DNA of 64,000 bases, from positions 1 to 64,000 of the forward strand of contig NZ_ATXJ01000006.1 of the NCBI RefSeq assembly GCF_000421625.1. Reading direction: 5' to 3'. Below are positions 24,160-33,168 of this stretch, in pieces. The DNA comes from Thermus islandicus DSM 21543 (GTDB taxonomy: Bacteria > Deinococcota > Deinococci > Deinococcales > Thermaceae). The position numbers were made by a program, and so were the translations under genes. Positions within the stretch are counted from its first letter, which is position 1. Every line of letters starts with the position of its first letter. The notes beneath the pieces were generated by a model. The model worked only from the letters and a program-made list of their open reading frames with translations. It made no database searches and was not told the origin of the DNA.

Positions 24160-25467
24160 CTAGGTTACGGGAAGCTCCATGCGCGCCCTTCCCTTGAGGA
24201 CTGCCTCTACCAGGTTCATGGGGCAGAAGGGGCCGCACATGCTGCAGGCCTTGGTCTTGGAACCCCGTTCCTCCTTGAGGCGCCTCGCCTCCTCCGGGTA
24301 AAGGGCAAGGGCGAACTGCCCCTCCCAGTCCAGAAGGTAGCGGGCCTTGGACATCCTCCGGTTTCTCTCTAGGGCCCCCTTGTTCCCCCGGGCCACGTCG
24401 GCGGCGTGGGCGGCGATCTTGAAGGCGATCACCCCTTGCTTCACGTGCTCGGGCGTGGGCAGGCCCAGGTGCTCCGCCGGGGTCAGGTAGCAGAGCATGT
24501 CCGCCCCCATCCAGCCCGCCAAGGCCCCTCCGATGGCCCCGGCGATGTGGTCAAACCCGGCGGCGGTGTCCACAGGCAGCATCCCCAGGATGTAGAAGGG
24601 CGCATGGCCGGTGAGCTTCTTCTGGATCTGGACGTTGGTGGCCACCTCGTTCAAGGGGATGTGCCCGGGGCCCTCCACCATGGCCTGGACCCCGGCCCGC
24701 CGGGCCCGCTCCACCAGTTCCCCGATGGTGAGAAGCTCGGCGATCTGGGCCCGGTCGGTGCTGTCGGCGAGGGAGCCAGGGCGGAGGCCATCCCCCAAGG
24801 AGAGGGTCATGTCGTAGGTGCGGGCGATGGAGAGGAGGTCATCAAAGCGGGCGTAGAGAGGGTTCTCCTCCCCCCGGTGCAGCATCCAGGCAGCCATGAG
24901 CCCCCCGCCCCGGCTCACGATCCCCGTGGTGCGGGGGGTATGCCGGTAGATCTCCAGGTTTTTGAGGGTCACCCCCGCGTGGACGGTGATGTAGTCCACC
25001 CCCTCCTTGCCGTGCTCCTCAATGACCTGGAGGAGCTCGTCGGCGGACATGTCAAAGAAGTTCTTGCGCTTGGCCGCCCTAAACTCCGCCTCATAGATGG
25101 GCACGGTACCCAAGGGAACGGTGGCCACCTCGAGGATCCGCCTGCGGATCCCCTTCAGGTCCCCCCCGGTGGAGAGGTCCATAACCGTGTCTGCCCCGTA
25201 CTGGATAGCCACCCGGGCCTTCTCCACCTCCTCCTCCACGTCCACGTAATCGTAGGAGGTGCCCAGGTTGGCGTTCACCTTGACGGAAAGCCCCTCCCCG
25301 ATCCCCTTGAAGTCGGTGAGGGTCGTGTGGTTCGGGTTCCGCGGGATCACGATGCGGCCCGCCGCCACCCCTTCTCGGACAAACTCGGGCGAGACCCCCT
25401 CCTGCTCCGCCACGTAGGCCATCTCCTCGGTGATCTTCCCTTTCCTTGCCGCCTCAAGCTGCGTCAT
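24160..25467 (-). CDS. thiC: Phosphomethylpyrimidine synthase
   Basis: 435 residues. Radical-SAM enzyme that rearranges aminoimidazole ribotide to HMP-P. Key features: PRNPNHTTL at the start, GADTVMDLSTGGD, EGPGHIPL, and the C-terminal cluster motif CSMCGPFC that binds [4Fe-4S]. Shorter than the E. coli enzyme because the N-terminal extension is absent, as in many bacteria. Its start overlaps the end of thiO by 14 bases; the transporter gene follows four bases after its stop. Confidence 0.96.
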   Translation of the reverse strand: MTQLEAARKGKITEEMAYVAEQEGVSPEFVREGVAAGRIVIPRNPNHTTLTDFKGIGEGLSVKVNANLGTSYDYVDVEEEVEKARVAIQYGADTVMDLSTGGDLKGIRRRILEVATVPLGTVPIYEAEFRAAKRKNFFDMSADELLQVIEEHGKEGVDYITVHAGVTLKNLEIYRHTPRTTGIVSRGGGLMAAWMLHRGEENPLYARFDDLLSIARTYDMTLSLGDGLRPGSLADSTDRAQIAELLTIGELVERARRAGVQAMVEGPGHIPLNEVATNVQIQKKLTGHAPFYILGMLPVDTAAGFDHIAGAIGGALAGWMGADMLCYLTPAEHLGLPTPEHVKQGVIAFKIAAHAADVARGNKGALERNRRMSKARYLLDWEGQFALALYPEEARRLKEERGSKTKACSMCGPFCPMNLVEAVLKGRARMELPVT

Positions 25468-26392
25468 CGGCCACCCCCAAAAGCTCTAGGAGCCTTTTCG
25501 CCGTCCAGGGCGCGAGGAGGACGCCGTTCCTCCCGTGCCCCACCGCCGCGTAGATCCCCTCCTCCACCTCGCCCACGAAGAGCTCGCCCACGGGTCTATA
25601 CCCCCAGACCGTCCCTAAAACCCCCGCCCCCTCCAGGGAAGGGAAGCGCTCGTGGGCGTAGTCGGCAAGCCAACGAAGGCCGAAAAGGTCCACTCCTTCC
25701 TTCCACCCTTCCCTCGCCGTGGCCCCCACGTAGACCCCGCCCTCCCGGGGAAGGACGTACCCCTCCCCGGCGAAGAGGGGGCCCGGGGGGGCCTCCCCCC
25801 TAAGGAGAAGCGCCTCCCCCTTGAGGGGCCGCACCTTGAGGCCAAACCTCCCTCCCCAGGCCCCCACCGCGAGGAGGATGCGGCGGGCCTCCACCTCCTC
25901 CCCGCCTAGAAGAAGCCTGCCTTGGGCCACCCCCTCCACCTCGGCCCGCCGGTACACCCCTCCTAGCGCCTGGAAGACCTCCAAGAGCGCCTCCCGGAGC
26001 CTCCTGGGGTGGACGTACCCCCCGGGAAAGCGCCTCGCGCCTAAGGCCCCCCGGACCGGGTAAGGAACAGGCGCCTCCGCCACCCACCCCTCCTTCTCCC
26101 CAGGGCTTAGGGCCGCCACCCAGGCGCCGGAAAACCCCGCCTCCACCTCGTAGCCCCTTTCCTTGAGCTCGGCGAGGAGCTCGGGGTAGCGGGCGAGGCC
26201 GTATAGCCCCGCCTCCAGAAGCCCCCCGCTAAGCCCCTCCGGGTGAGGGGCGAGCATCCCCGCGCTCGCCCGGGTGGCCGCCCCGGGCTTCTCCGCGTCC
26301 AAAAGAAGGACGGGAACCCCCCGTTTGGCAAGCTCGTAGGCGGCGAGGGCCCCGATGACCCCCCCGCCCACCACGGCCACCTCCACCCGCAT
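25454..26392 (-). CDS. thiO: Glycine oxidase
   Basis: 312 residues from the ATG at 26392 (a longer open frame to 26512 reads through thiG in another frame). FAD-binding Rossmann motif VVGGGVIGALAAYELA, ATRASAGMLAPH, and the C-terminal RPVGELFVGEVEEGIYAAVGHG region (quoted in part: GYRPVGEL, GHGRNGVLLAP). It oxidises glycine to iminoacetate for the thiazole, the aerobic alternative to ThiH. Ten bases after thiG. Confidence 0.92.
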   Translation of the reverse strand: MRVEVAVVGGGVIGALAAYELAKRGVPVLLLDAEKPGAATRASAGMLAPHPEGLSGGLLEAGLYGLARYPELLAELKERGYEVEAGFSGAWVAALSPGEKEGWVAEAPVPYPVRGALGARRFPGGYVHPRRLREALLEVFQALGGVYRRAEVEGVAQGRLLLGGEEVEARRILLAVGAWGGRFGLKVRPLKGEALLLRGEAPPGPLFAGEGYVLPREGGVYVGATAREGWKEGVDLFGLRWLADYAHERFPSLEGAGVLGTVWGYRPVGELFVGEVEEGIYAAVGHGRNGVLLAPWTAKRLLELLGVADDAA

Positions 26393-26402
26393 GGTTCCTC
26401 CC

Positions 26403-27185
26403 CTATTGGGGCCCAGCCAGGGGCACGCCCTCCACCGGGCTGGAGGGGCTCGCCGCCTCCCTGGGCCGCATGGGCCCCGCGAGGTAAGCCTTCCTCCCCG
26501 CCGCCACCGCAAGCCGGAAGGCCTCGGCCATGGCGGGGGGGTCCTGGGCCTCGGCGATGGCGGTGTTCACCAAGACGGCGTCCAGACCGAGCTCCATCAC
26601 CTCCGCTGCGTGGGAGGGAAGGCCAAGCCCCGCGTCCACCACCACCGGGGGAAGGGCGGCCCGCTCCCGGGCAAAGAGCTCCAAAAGGGCCCTTGTCCTC
26701 ACCCCCCAGCCCGAACCGATGGGGGCGGCGAGGGGCATGACCGTGGCCGTGCCCAGGGCGGCGAGCCTTTTGGCCAGCACCAGGTCCGGCCCCATGTAGG
26801 GGAGGACGAGGAAGCCTTCCTCCAAAAGGTGCTCCGCCGCCCTTAGGGTCTCCACGGGGTCGGGGAGGAGGTAGGTGGGGTCGGGGATGACCTCCAACTT
26901 CACCCACCTTTCCCCGGTGAGGAGGCGGCCCAACCGGGCGAGCCTCACCGCCTCTTCTGCCGTTTTTGCCCCCGCCGTATTGGGCAGAAGCCTCACCCCG
27001 GCCAAGGCCTCCAGAAGCCCCACGTGCCCCGGGGCCTTAAGCTCCACCCGCCTTATGGAAACCGTCACCACCTCGGCCCCCGCGGCAGCGATGGCCTCCC
27101 GCATTGCCCCGAAGTCCTTGAACTTCCCGGACCCCAGGAGGAGGCGGCTTTTAAGCTCTACGTCCCCCACCTTCCAGGCGTCCAT
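26403..27185 (-). CDS. thiG: Thiazole synthase
   Basis: 260 residues, TIM barrel. [43 protein letters not shown] (parts), the Schiff-base Lys in WVKLEVIPD, and [25 protein letters not shown] near the end. It condenses DXP, iminoacetate and the ThiS thiocarboxylate into the thiazole phosphate. Directly adjacent to thiS (no gap). Confidence 0.96.
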   Translation of the reverse strand: MDAWKVGDVELKSRLLLGSGKFKDFGAMREAIAAAGAEVVTVSIRRVELKAPGHVGLLEALAGVRLLPNTAGAKTAEEAVRLARLGRLLTGERWVKLEVIPDPTYLLPDPVETLRAAEHLLEEGFLVLPYMGPDLVLAKRLAALGTATVMPLAAPIGSGWGVRTRALLELFARERAALPPVVVDAGLGLPSHAAEVMELGLDAVLVNTAIAEAQDPPAMAEAFRLAVAAGRKAYLAGPMRPREAASPSSPVEGVPLAGPQ

Positions 27186-27380
27186 CTAGCCTCCTTGCAT
27201 CAGGGCCACCACCTCCACCACGTCCCCGTCCCTAAGCACCCGGTCCGGGGCCTCGAGGCCCAAAAAGGCCTCCTCGTTGAGGAGGACGGCGACCCGCTCA
27301 AGCTCCACGCCCAGCGCCTCCAAGACCTCCCTCAGGTTCTTCCCCTCCAGGGGCTTGGGCTCGCCGTTAAGCCACACCAT
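27186..27380 (-). CDS. thiS: Sulfur-carrier protein ThiS
   Basis: 64 residues, ubiquitin-like beta-grasp protein. N-terminal [19 protein letters not shown] in the middle, and the essential C-terminal Gly-Gly (VALMQGG) that becomes the thiocarboxylate. Overlaps the end of thiE by 14 bases and abuts thiG. The activating ThiF is not in this operon. Confidence 0.94.
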   Translation of the reverse strand: MVWLNGEPKPLEGKNLREVLEALGVELERVAVLLNEEAFLGLEAPDRVLRDGDVVEVVALMQGG

Positions 27381-27987
27381 AGAGCCTTTCCCTGAAGGCC
27401 CGGGCCGCCCGCTCGGGGTCAGGGGCGTCCAGGATGGCCCGAACCACCACCACCCGCCGCGCCCCAGCCTTTAGGACCTGGTCCAGGTTGTCCAGGTCAA
27501 TCCCCCCGATGGCGTACCAGGGCCTCTCCCCCAGGTGTTCCGCCGCCCAGCGCACGTAGGCAAGGCCCGCCGCCTTCCGGCCGGGCTTGGTGGGGGTCTC
27601 CCACACCGGCCCCACGGAAAGGTAGTCCGCCCCCTCCTCCCGGGCCCTTAGGGCCTGTTCAGGGGCATGGGTGGAGCGCCCCACCAGGCCCTGGAAGAAG
27701 CGGCGGGCCTCGAGGGGGGTGAGGTCCCCCTGCCCCAGGTGCACCCCATCTGCCCCCAAAAGGGCCGCCAGGTCCGGCCGGTCATTCAAGACAAAGGGGA
27801 CCCCATAGCGCCGGGCCAGGGCCAGCATCCGCTCGCCCAGCTCCAGGGTGGGCCGCGCCTCCCAGTCCTTGGCCCTTAGCTGCAGGACCTCCACGCCCCC
27901 CGCCAGAGCCCTTTCCGCGCGGTCCAAAAGCTCTTTCCAGGACCAACCGGGCCTCGGGGTCACCACCAGGTAAAGCCTTCCGAGCAA
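27367..27987 (-). CDS. thiE: Thiamine-phosphate synthase
   Basis: 206 residues from a TTG at 27987, which has GGGGGTGG just upstream; the open frame continues to 28032 but the extra residues are unlike the family. [45 protein letters not shown] (parts), [13 protein letters not shown], and AIGGI near the end. It joins HMP-PP to thiazole phosphate. First gene of the operon, behind the TPP riboswitch. Confidence 0.92.
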   Translation of the reverse strand: MLGRLYLVVTPRPGWSWKELLDRAERALAGGVEVLQLRAKDWEARPTLELGERMLALARRYGVPFVLNDRPDLAALLGADGVHLGQGDLTPLEARRFFQGLVGRSTHAPEQALRAREEGADYLSVGPVWETPTKPGRKAAGLAYVRWAAEHLGERPWYAIGGIDLDNLDQVLKAGARRVVVVRAILDAPDPERAARAFRERLYGVA

Positions 27988-28070
27988 GCTTCCACCCCCT
28001 TCAGGCGGGTGGGAAAGGCCCACGCGGCCCAAAGGAGGTTGGGTTTTGGGGGATCAGGGTCTTCCGCATA

Positions 28071-28160
28071 GGCTTCCCTCCGCCGGCATTACCCGGATCA
28101 GGTTCCAAGGGTTGCTGGGACCACCCAGCTCTCAGCCCCTCCATTGGGGCACCCCCAGCC
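28071..28160 (-). promoter_or_regulatory. TPP (thi-box) riboswitch
   Basis: On the minus strand: GGGGGTGCCCC, then GGGGCTGAGA, then ACCTGATCCGGGTAATGCC and GGCGGAGGGAAGCC. These are the conserved P2/J2-4/P4 and closing elements of the THI aptamer in the right order and spacing. A TPP-bound aptamer should switch off the whole thiE-thiD operon. Between it and thiE, CCACCC and GGGTGG can pair around the thiE ribosome site, so control may be at translation. Confidence 0.93.
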
Positions 28161-28269
28161 TGCCCCCTCACTGTAGCACATCCGGGGGCCAAGAGGGGAG
28201 GCTACCTTACCCACCCGGGCTTGGGCTTTGGCGGGGCCTGAAGGGGTCCGCCCAGGGGAGGGAGCGGCC

Positions 28270-28503
28270 CTGCCTCCTCCCCCCGGCCGCCTTCGGGATC
28301 GGCCTCGAGGTGGGCTTCGCCTCGGCAGGGGCTGGGGCCCTGGGCACGCTCCTCCTCCTTTACGCCACCAGGCTTTCCCCCCAGAAGGTGGTGGGCACCG
28401 ACCTCCTCTTCGGCCTCGTCCTCGCCCTGGTGGGGGGCGGGGTCCACCTCTACTTCGGCCAGCTGGACCCAGGCCTCCTCCTGGCCCTGGCCTCGGAAGG
28501 CAG
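28270..28503 (+). pseudogene. TauE/SafE-type sulfite/sulfur-anion exporter fragment
   Basis: About 78 codons in the frame giving [23 protein letters not shown] and [25 protein letters not shown] (parts). This is the second-half signature of TauE/SafE (DUF81) permeases, normally about 250-270 residues with eight helices. The N-terminal half has gone (the thi promoter/riboswitch region lies there) and the frame breaks at about 28503 into the next fragment. Confidence 0.75.
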
Positions 28504-28925
28504 GCCCCCGTGGTCCTCCACGACCGGCTGGTGGACGCGAGGGTGCTGGACCTGGTCCAGGGGGAGAGGGTCTACGTGGGCAAGGAGGAGGGGGAAAGCC
28601 AACCCACCGCGGTGGCCGAGGGCTTCGCCGTGGTCTTGGGGGTCCTGGAGGGCGGGGGATGGCCTGACCTCGCCCCCTACGCCAGGGGGCCCACCCTGGT
28701 GGTCCTCATGGGGGTGAAGCGGCGGGCCTGGATCGCAAAGGAGCTTCTTCGGCTGGGCCGAAGCCCCTCGGAGCCCACCCTCTTCGCCGAGCGGGCCACC
28801 ACCCCGGAGGAGAGGCGGGTCCTGGCCCCCTTGGGGGAGGTGGCCCAGGACAAGGTGGCCGTGGCCTCCCCCGCGGTCTGGATCATCGGGGAGGTGGTCC
28901 GGGTCCTCGAGGGGGGCCGGCAGCC
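28500..28925 (+). pseudogene. Uroporphyrinogen-III C-methyltransferase (CobA/CysG-type) fragment with internal deletion
   Basis: [17 protein letters not shown] and [12 protein letters not shown] are residues 20-55 of SUMT enzymes. They are then joined directly to [30 protein letters not shown] and [13 protein letters not shown], the last third. The start (with the GAGPGD SAM loop) and the middle third (the KGGDPFVFGRG region) are missing, so no SAM site is left. The complete enzyme makes precorrin-2 for siroheme. Confidence 0.8.
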
Positions 28926-28943
28926 TGGCCCTCGCGGAGGTCT

Positions 28944-29538
28944 AGGATGGCGGAGGCGCTTCCCGTTCCAGACCCGCAACGCCCCCCACCGGGCCCACGA
29001 GTACCTGATACGGCTCGGCCTGGAGCTCGCGGACGGGGTCCTGGTCCACCCCATCCTCGGGGCCAAGAAGCAGGACGACTTCCCCACGGGGGTCATCCTC
29101 GAGGCCTACCAGGCGTTGATCGGCCACTTCCTCCCCGAGGAGCGGGTGGCTCTCTTCGGCCTCGCCACCCCCATGCGCTACTCCGGGCCCAAGGAGGCGG
29201 TCTTCCACGCCCTGGTGCGGAAGAACTTCGGGGCTACCCACTTCCTGGTGGGCCGGGACCACGCCGGGGTGGGGAACTTCTACGACCCCTACGCCGCCCA
29301 CCGCATCTTTGACCGGCTTCCCCCCTTGGGGATTGAGATCCTCAAGGTGGGATCGGTCTTCCACTGCTCCTTGTGCGGCGGCATCGCCTCGGAGAGGACC
29401 TGCCCCGAGGGGCACCGGGACAAGCGCCTTTCCATCAGCATGACCCAGGTGCGGACCCTCCTTAGGGAGGGGAAGGCCCCGCCTTTGGAGCTCGTCCGGC
29501 CAGAGCTGGTCCCCATTCTCAGGAAGGGGGTCCGCTAA
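28944..29538 (+). pseudogene. sat: ATP sulfurylase (sat) C-terminal fragment
   Basis: The catalytic half of Sat is well preserved: [16 protein letters not shown] (the QTRN/HRAH nucleotide site), [45 protein letters not shown], and the CSLC...C zinc cysteines at 29365-29403. The N-terminal PUA-like domain of about 170 residues is absent, and the open frame runs in from the methyltransferase fragment as a 436-codon chimera. It ends over the cobB stop (20-base overlap). Activity is unlikely but cannot be excluded from sequence alone. Confidence 0.8.
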
Positions 29539-30844
29539 GCGCTCCCCCTTCCGCCGAGCGCAAGAGGCGCTCCGCCGCCCCTGGGGAGGCGGGCAGGTAG
29601 AGGTGGACGAAGCTCGCGAGAACCCGCCCGTCGGTATACCCCTCCACCTCCTCCCCGCCCAGGCGGCGCCAGGCGGGGCTTGGGGAGGGGGGAAGGCGGG
29701 CGTAGTGGAACTCATGCCCCTTGAGGCGGTCCCCCTTTCGGGCCACGGGGTTATCCCGCAAGGCCTCCACCTCCCGGTAGCCCAAGACGGGCCTCTCCGC
29801 CATGCGGGCCTCCCCTGGGACGAGCCCCACCATGGGGAAAAAGCGCTCCCCCACCCAAAGTCCCCGGGAGAGGTACATATACCCCCCGCACTCGGCTACG
29901 ATGGGCCCGGGAAAGCGGCGGATGGCCTCCCTCAGGGCGCGGTTTTCCGAAAGCCTCTCGGCATAGAGCTCTGGGTACCCGCCTCCTAGGAGGAGGGCGT
30001 GGGCCTCGGGAAGGGCTTCGTCCTCGAGGGGGCTCACGGGCACAAGTTCTGCGCCTAGGGCCTCGAGGAGCTCCAGGGCCTCTGGGTAGTAGAAGGCGAA
30101 GGCCCGGTCCCAGGCGTAGGCGAGCCGGACCCTCGGGGGGCGCCTTTCGGGCAGAAAGGGCGGGGCCTCGGGGAGGGGTGGGGCCGAGGCGGCAAGCTCA
30201 AGGACCCTCGGGAGGTCCACCCGGAAGGCCCGGCGGAGGGCCTCTAGGGGGGGCTTAGCCTCCCCGGCGAGGACCAGGCCCAGGTGGCGCTCGGGGAGGG
30301 CGAGGGCCGGGTCTTCCGGGAGCCAGCCGAGGAGGGGCAGGCCCACAGCCTCGAGGGCCTCCTTCAGGATCCCCGCGTGGCGCTCCGAGCCCACCCGGTT
30401 GGCCAAGACCCCCACCACCCGCACCCCGGGGTGGAAGTCGCGGAAGCCCAGGGCGAGGGGGGCGATGGAGCCCGCCATCCCCTTGGCGTCCACCACCAGG
30501 GCGACCGGGGCCTTTAGGAGCCTCGCCACCTGGGCGGTAGACCCCACCTCCCCCAGCGGGTCCTTCCCGTCAAAAAGGCCCATCACCCCCTCAATAAGGG
30601 CGAACTCCGCCCCCCTTGCCCCATGGCGGAAGAGGGAAAGAAGGCCCTTTTCGTCCAGGAAGAAGCCATCCAGGTGGTAAGGCCTCCTCCCCGAGGCGGC
30701 CTCGAGGTGGGTGGGGTCAATGTAGTCGGGCCCCACCTTGAAGGGCTGAACCTTTAGGCCGCGCTCCCTTAAGGCGAGCAGGAGGGCAAGGGCAAGGGTG
30801 GTCTTTCCCGAGCCGGAGTGGGGGGCGGCGAGGAGGAGGCGCAT
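29519..30844 (-). CDS. cobB: Cobyrinate a,c-diamide synthase
   Basis: 441 residues. N-terminal dethiobiotin-synthetase-like ATPase ([40 protein letters not shown]) and C-terminal class-I glutamine amidotransferase-like domain with the nucleophilic Cys in [10 protein letters not shown] and a GHEFHYA histidine. It amidates cobyrinate at positions a and c. The start shares one base with the cobO stop in the leftward cobT-cobS-cobO-cobB operon. Confidence 0.94.
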   Translation of the reverse strand: MRLLLAAPHSGSGKTTLALALLLALRERGLKVQPFKVGPDYIDPTHLEAASGRRPYHLDGFFLDEKGLLSLFRHGARGAEFALIEGVMGLFDGKDPLGEVGSTAQVARLLKAPVALVVDAKGMAGSIAPLALGFRDFHPGVRVVGVLANRVGSERHAGILKEALEAVGLPLLGWLPEDPALALPERHLGLVLAGEAKPPLEALRRAFRVDLPRVLELAASAPPLPEAPPFLPERRPPRVRLAYAWDRAFAFYYPEALELLEALGAELVPVSPLEDEALPEAHALLLGGGYPELYAERLSENRALREAIRRFPGPIVAECGGYMYLSRGLWVGERFFPMVGLVPGEARMAERPVLGYREVEALRDNPVARKGDRLKGHEFHYARLPPSPSPAWRRLGGEEVEGYTDGRVLASFVHLYLPASPGAAERLLRSAEGGALSGPPS

Positions 30845-31407
30845 CAGTGCTCTATCCCCCTTTGGGCCGGGACCCCCTGGTCAAAGGCGTGCTTCACCTT
30901 GCGCATCTCCGTCACCGTGTCGGCAAGGGCCAAAAGCGCCTCCGGGGCGCCCCGGCCCGTCACCGCCACGTGCACGTGGCGGGGCCTCGCTTTTAGGGCC
31001 TCCAGGAACTCCTCCAGGGGGATCCAGCCGTAGCGCAGGGGATAGGTGGCCTCGTCCAGGACCACGAGGTCGTAGGCTCCCGAAAGGATGGCCTCCTTCG
31101 CCCGCGCCCACCCCTCCCGGGCGAGGTCGGCCGAGTACGCGAGGTCCCGGCTCTTCCAGGTGAACCCGTCCCCTAGCCCCTCTATGGGGACGCCGAGCAA
31201 GGCAAAGGCCCGGTGCTCTCCGAAGCGCGCGGTCGCGTGCTTAATGAACTGGAAAATCCGCACCTTCAACCCTCGCCCGTGGGCCCTTAGGGCTAGGCCA
31301 AAGGCGGCGGTGCTTTTCCCCTTCCCGTCCCCGGTGTACACCAGGAGGAGTCCCCGCCTTTCCTCCCTGGGCTTCTCGTAGGGCTTCAGCCGCCTAGGCT
31401 CCTCCAC
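30844..31407 (-). CDS. cobO: Cob(I)yrinic acid a,c-diamide adenosyltransferase, CobO/BtuR type
   Basis: 187 residues from a GTG at 31407, overlapping cobS by 22 bases. P-loop [42 protein letters not shown] (parts), and the [36 protein letters not shown] ending of BtuR/CobO enzymes. It transfers the adenosyl group from ATP to reduced corrinoid. Confidence 0.93.
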   Translation of the reverse strand: MEEPRRLKPYEKPREERRGLLLVYTGDGKGKSTAAFGLALRAHGRGLKVRIFQFIKHATARFGEHRAFALLGVPIEGLGDGFTWKSRDLAYSADLAREGWARAKEAILSGAYDLVVLDEATYPLRYGWIPLEEFLEALKARPRHVHVAVTGRGAPEALLALADTVTEMRKVKHAFDQGVPAQRGIEH

Positions 31408-32075
31408 AGGGCATAGCCTAGCAGGCTGCAAAGCTCCGCGAGGGCGATCATGGCCCCGAGGACATCCCCGTTCAAGCCCCCAAGGCGCGCCACGGAAAGC
31501 CCTGCTACCCCCCAGGCGGCCAGGAGGGCAAGGAGGGCGGGGAGGGGATAGAGGAGGAGGAAGGGCAGGGCGAGGAGGAAGGGTGGCAGGAGAGGCCCCC
31601 CGCGCACCAGCCCCGCCATCCCCGGGTGGAGGAGGGGGTAGCGGTTCAGGAAGGGCAGGAGGGCAAACCGGGCCCACCCGGGGAAGAGGAGGAGGAAAAG
31701 GGGGTCAGGGACCAGGGCCAGCGCCTGCCAAAGGAGGAGGAGGTAGACCCCACCTACCCCAAAGGCGAAGCCCCCCAGGTGGGGGTCCTTGAGGATGCGG
31801 AGGCGCTCCTCCCGGGGCCTCGCCCCTAAGAGGGCGTCTGCCAGGTCCAGAAGGCCGTCCAGGTGCAAGAACCCCGTGAGGCCAAGGAGAAAGGCCACCT
31901 TTAGGGCGGCAAGGAGGCCTGCAGGAAGCGGGAGAAGGGCGAGAAGGGCCAGGGGAAGCCCGAGAAGGTAGCCCACCAAAGGGAAGAAGGGGACGCTCTT
32001 CCGGTAGTCCCCCTCCTCCTTGGGGGCAAGGGGCAAAAGGGTGAGGAGGGCAAGGGCGAGGCGGAAGGCCCTCAC
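31386..32075 (-). CDS. cobS: Adenosylcobinamide-GDP ribazoletransferase (cobalamin synthase)
   Basis: 229 residues, integral membrane. [32 protein letters not shown] (parts), the metal/phosphate motif [30 protein letters not shown] ([10 protein letters not shown] is diagnostic), and [10 protein letters not shown]. It joins AdoCbi-GDP with alpha-ribazole at the inner membrane. Overlaps cobT by four bases. Confidence 0.94.
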   Translation of the reverse strand: MRAFRLALALLTLLPLAPKEEGDYRKSVPFFPLVGYLLGLPLALLALLPLPAGLLAALKVAFLLGLTGFLHLDGLLDLADALLGARPREERLRILKDPHLGGFAFGVGGVYLLLLWQALALVPDPLFLLLFPGWARFALLPFLNRYPLLHPGMAGLVRGGPLLPPFLLALPFLLLYPLPALLALLAAWGVAGLSVARLGGLNGDVLGAMIALAELCSLLGYALWRSLGG

Positions 32076-33106
32076 GTTCCCCCGGAAACGCCCGCCTCCT
32101 CAAAGGTGGCCATGTGGAGGATGCGGGCCGCGGCCCTGAGGAGGGGCATGGCGAGGACCGCCCCCGTCCCCTCCCCCAGGGCGAGGTCCAGGTCAAGGAG
32201 GGGCCTGAGGTCCAAAGCCTCCAGCTGGCGGCGGTGCCCGGGCTCCCGGGAGAGGTGGCCGGCGAAGAAGTGTTCCCGGATTCCCGGGGCGAGCTTCCAG
32301 GCGAGCAAGGCCCCGCTCGTTACGGGAAAGCCGTCCAGCACCAGGGGAAGCCCGGCCTCATAGCCCTCCAGGTAGACCCCGGCAATGGCGATTAGCTCAA
32401 GCCCCCCCACCAGGGCGGCCACCTCGAGGGGCCCCATGCCGGGGCGGAGGCGGGCGAGGGCCCGGGCCACCGCCTGGCGCTTCCGCCTCAGGCCCTCCTC
32501 CCCCACCCCCGTTCCCCGGCCCACCACGGCCTCGGGGGGAAGCCCGAGGAGGGCAGCGGTAAGGGCGGCCGCCGCCGTGGTGTTGCCGATGCCCATGTCC
32601 CCGGCGGCGAGGAGGGTGGCGCCCGCGGCGATGGCCCGCCTCGCTGCCTCGCGGCCTGCCTGGAGGGCCCTTTCCACCTCCTCCAGGCTCATGGCAGGGC
32701 CTTGGGCGAGGTTACCCGTCCCCTCCCGCACCTTGCGCTTGAGAAGCCGCGGGTGGTCGGGGAGTTCTCCCTTCACCCCCACGTCCAGGACGTACACCTC
32801 GCAGTCGGCCACCCGGGCAAACTGGTTGATGGCGGCACCTCCCCGGAGAAAGTTGAGCACCATCTGCCGGGTGACCTCCTGGGGGTAGGCCGAGACCCCC
32901 TCGGCCACCACCCCGTGGTCCGCGGCGGCCACCACCACCGCCCCCCGCCCAAGCTCCGGCTTCACCCGCCCCTGGAGGGCGGCGAGGCGCAGGGCCACCT
33001 CCTCCAGGAAGCCCAGGGAACGGGGCGGTTTGGTGAGTTGGTCCACCCTTCGCCTCGCGGCCTCCAAAACCTTCGCCTGGGAAGCCTCGGACCCTTCGCC
33101 TGCCAT
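32072..33106 (-). CDS. cobT: Nicotinate-nucleotide:dimethylbenzimidazole phosphoribosyltransferase
   Basis: 344 residues. TKPPRSLGFLEEVALRLA, VVVAAADHGVVAEGVSAYP, GDMGIGNTTAAAALTAAL, GRGTGVGEEGL and the catalytic Glu near the end in ALGEGTGAVLAMP. It makes alpha-ribazole phosphate from DMB and NaMN. NaMN is the product of NadC, which is broken in this strain, so NaMN must come from nicotinate salvage. First gene of the operon; leaderless start. Confidence 0.95.
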   Translation of the reverse strand: MAGEGSEASQAKVLEAARRRVDQLTKPPRSLGFLEEVALRLAALQGRVKPELGRGAVVVAAADHGVVAEGVSAYPQEVTRQMVLNFLRGGAAINQFARVADCEVYVLDVGVKGELPDHPRLLKRKVREGTGNLAQGPAMSLEEVERALQAGREAARRAIAAGATLLAAGDMGIGNTTAAAALTAALLGLPPEAVVGRGTGVGEEGLRRKRQAVARALARLRPGMGPLEVAALVGGLELIAIAGVYLEGYEAGLPLVLDGFPVTSGALLAWKLAPGIREHFFAGHLSREPGHRRQLEALDLRPLLDLDLALGEGTGAVLAMPLLRAAARILHMATFEEAGVSGGT

Positions 33107-33112
33107 GGGCGC

Positions 33113-33118
33113 ATTGTA
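33113..33118 (-). promoter_or_regulatory. -10 box of the cobT operon
   Basis: Minus-strand TACAAT, six bases before the cobT ATG at 33106. Confidence 0.55.
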
Positions 33119-33133
33119 CCGGGAAGGAGCCCC

Positions 33134-33162
33134 TTGGAGAAAACCGCCTCCTCGGGTAGGCT
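33134..33162 (+). promoter_or_regulatory. Promoter of the quinone-oxidoreductase-like gene
   Basis: -35 TTGGAG (33134-33139), 17 bp, -10 TAGGCT (33157-33162), then six bases to the ATG at 33169, i.e. a leaderless transcript. Divergent from the cobT promoter, with the two -10 boxes 38 bp apart. Confidence 0.6.
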
Positions 33163-33168
33163 TGGGCC

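Noticed and set aside
28228-29538. A functional 436-residue ATP sulfurylase gene
   Set aside because: The first half of the frame is a permease shadow and a methyltransferase lacking its SAM site; the Sat N-terminal domain is absent. It is a chimera made by deletions.
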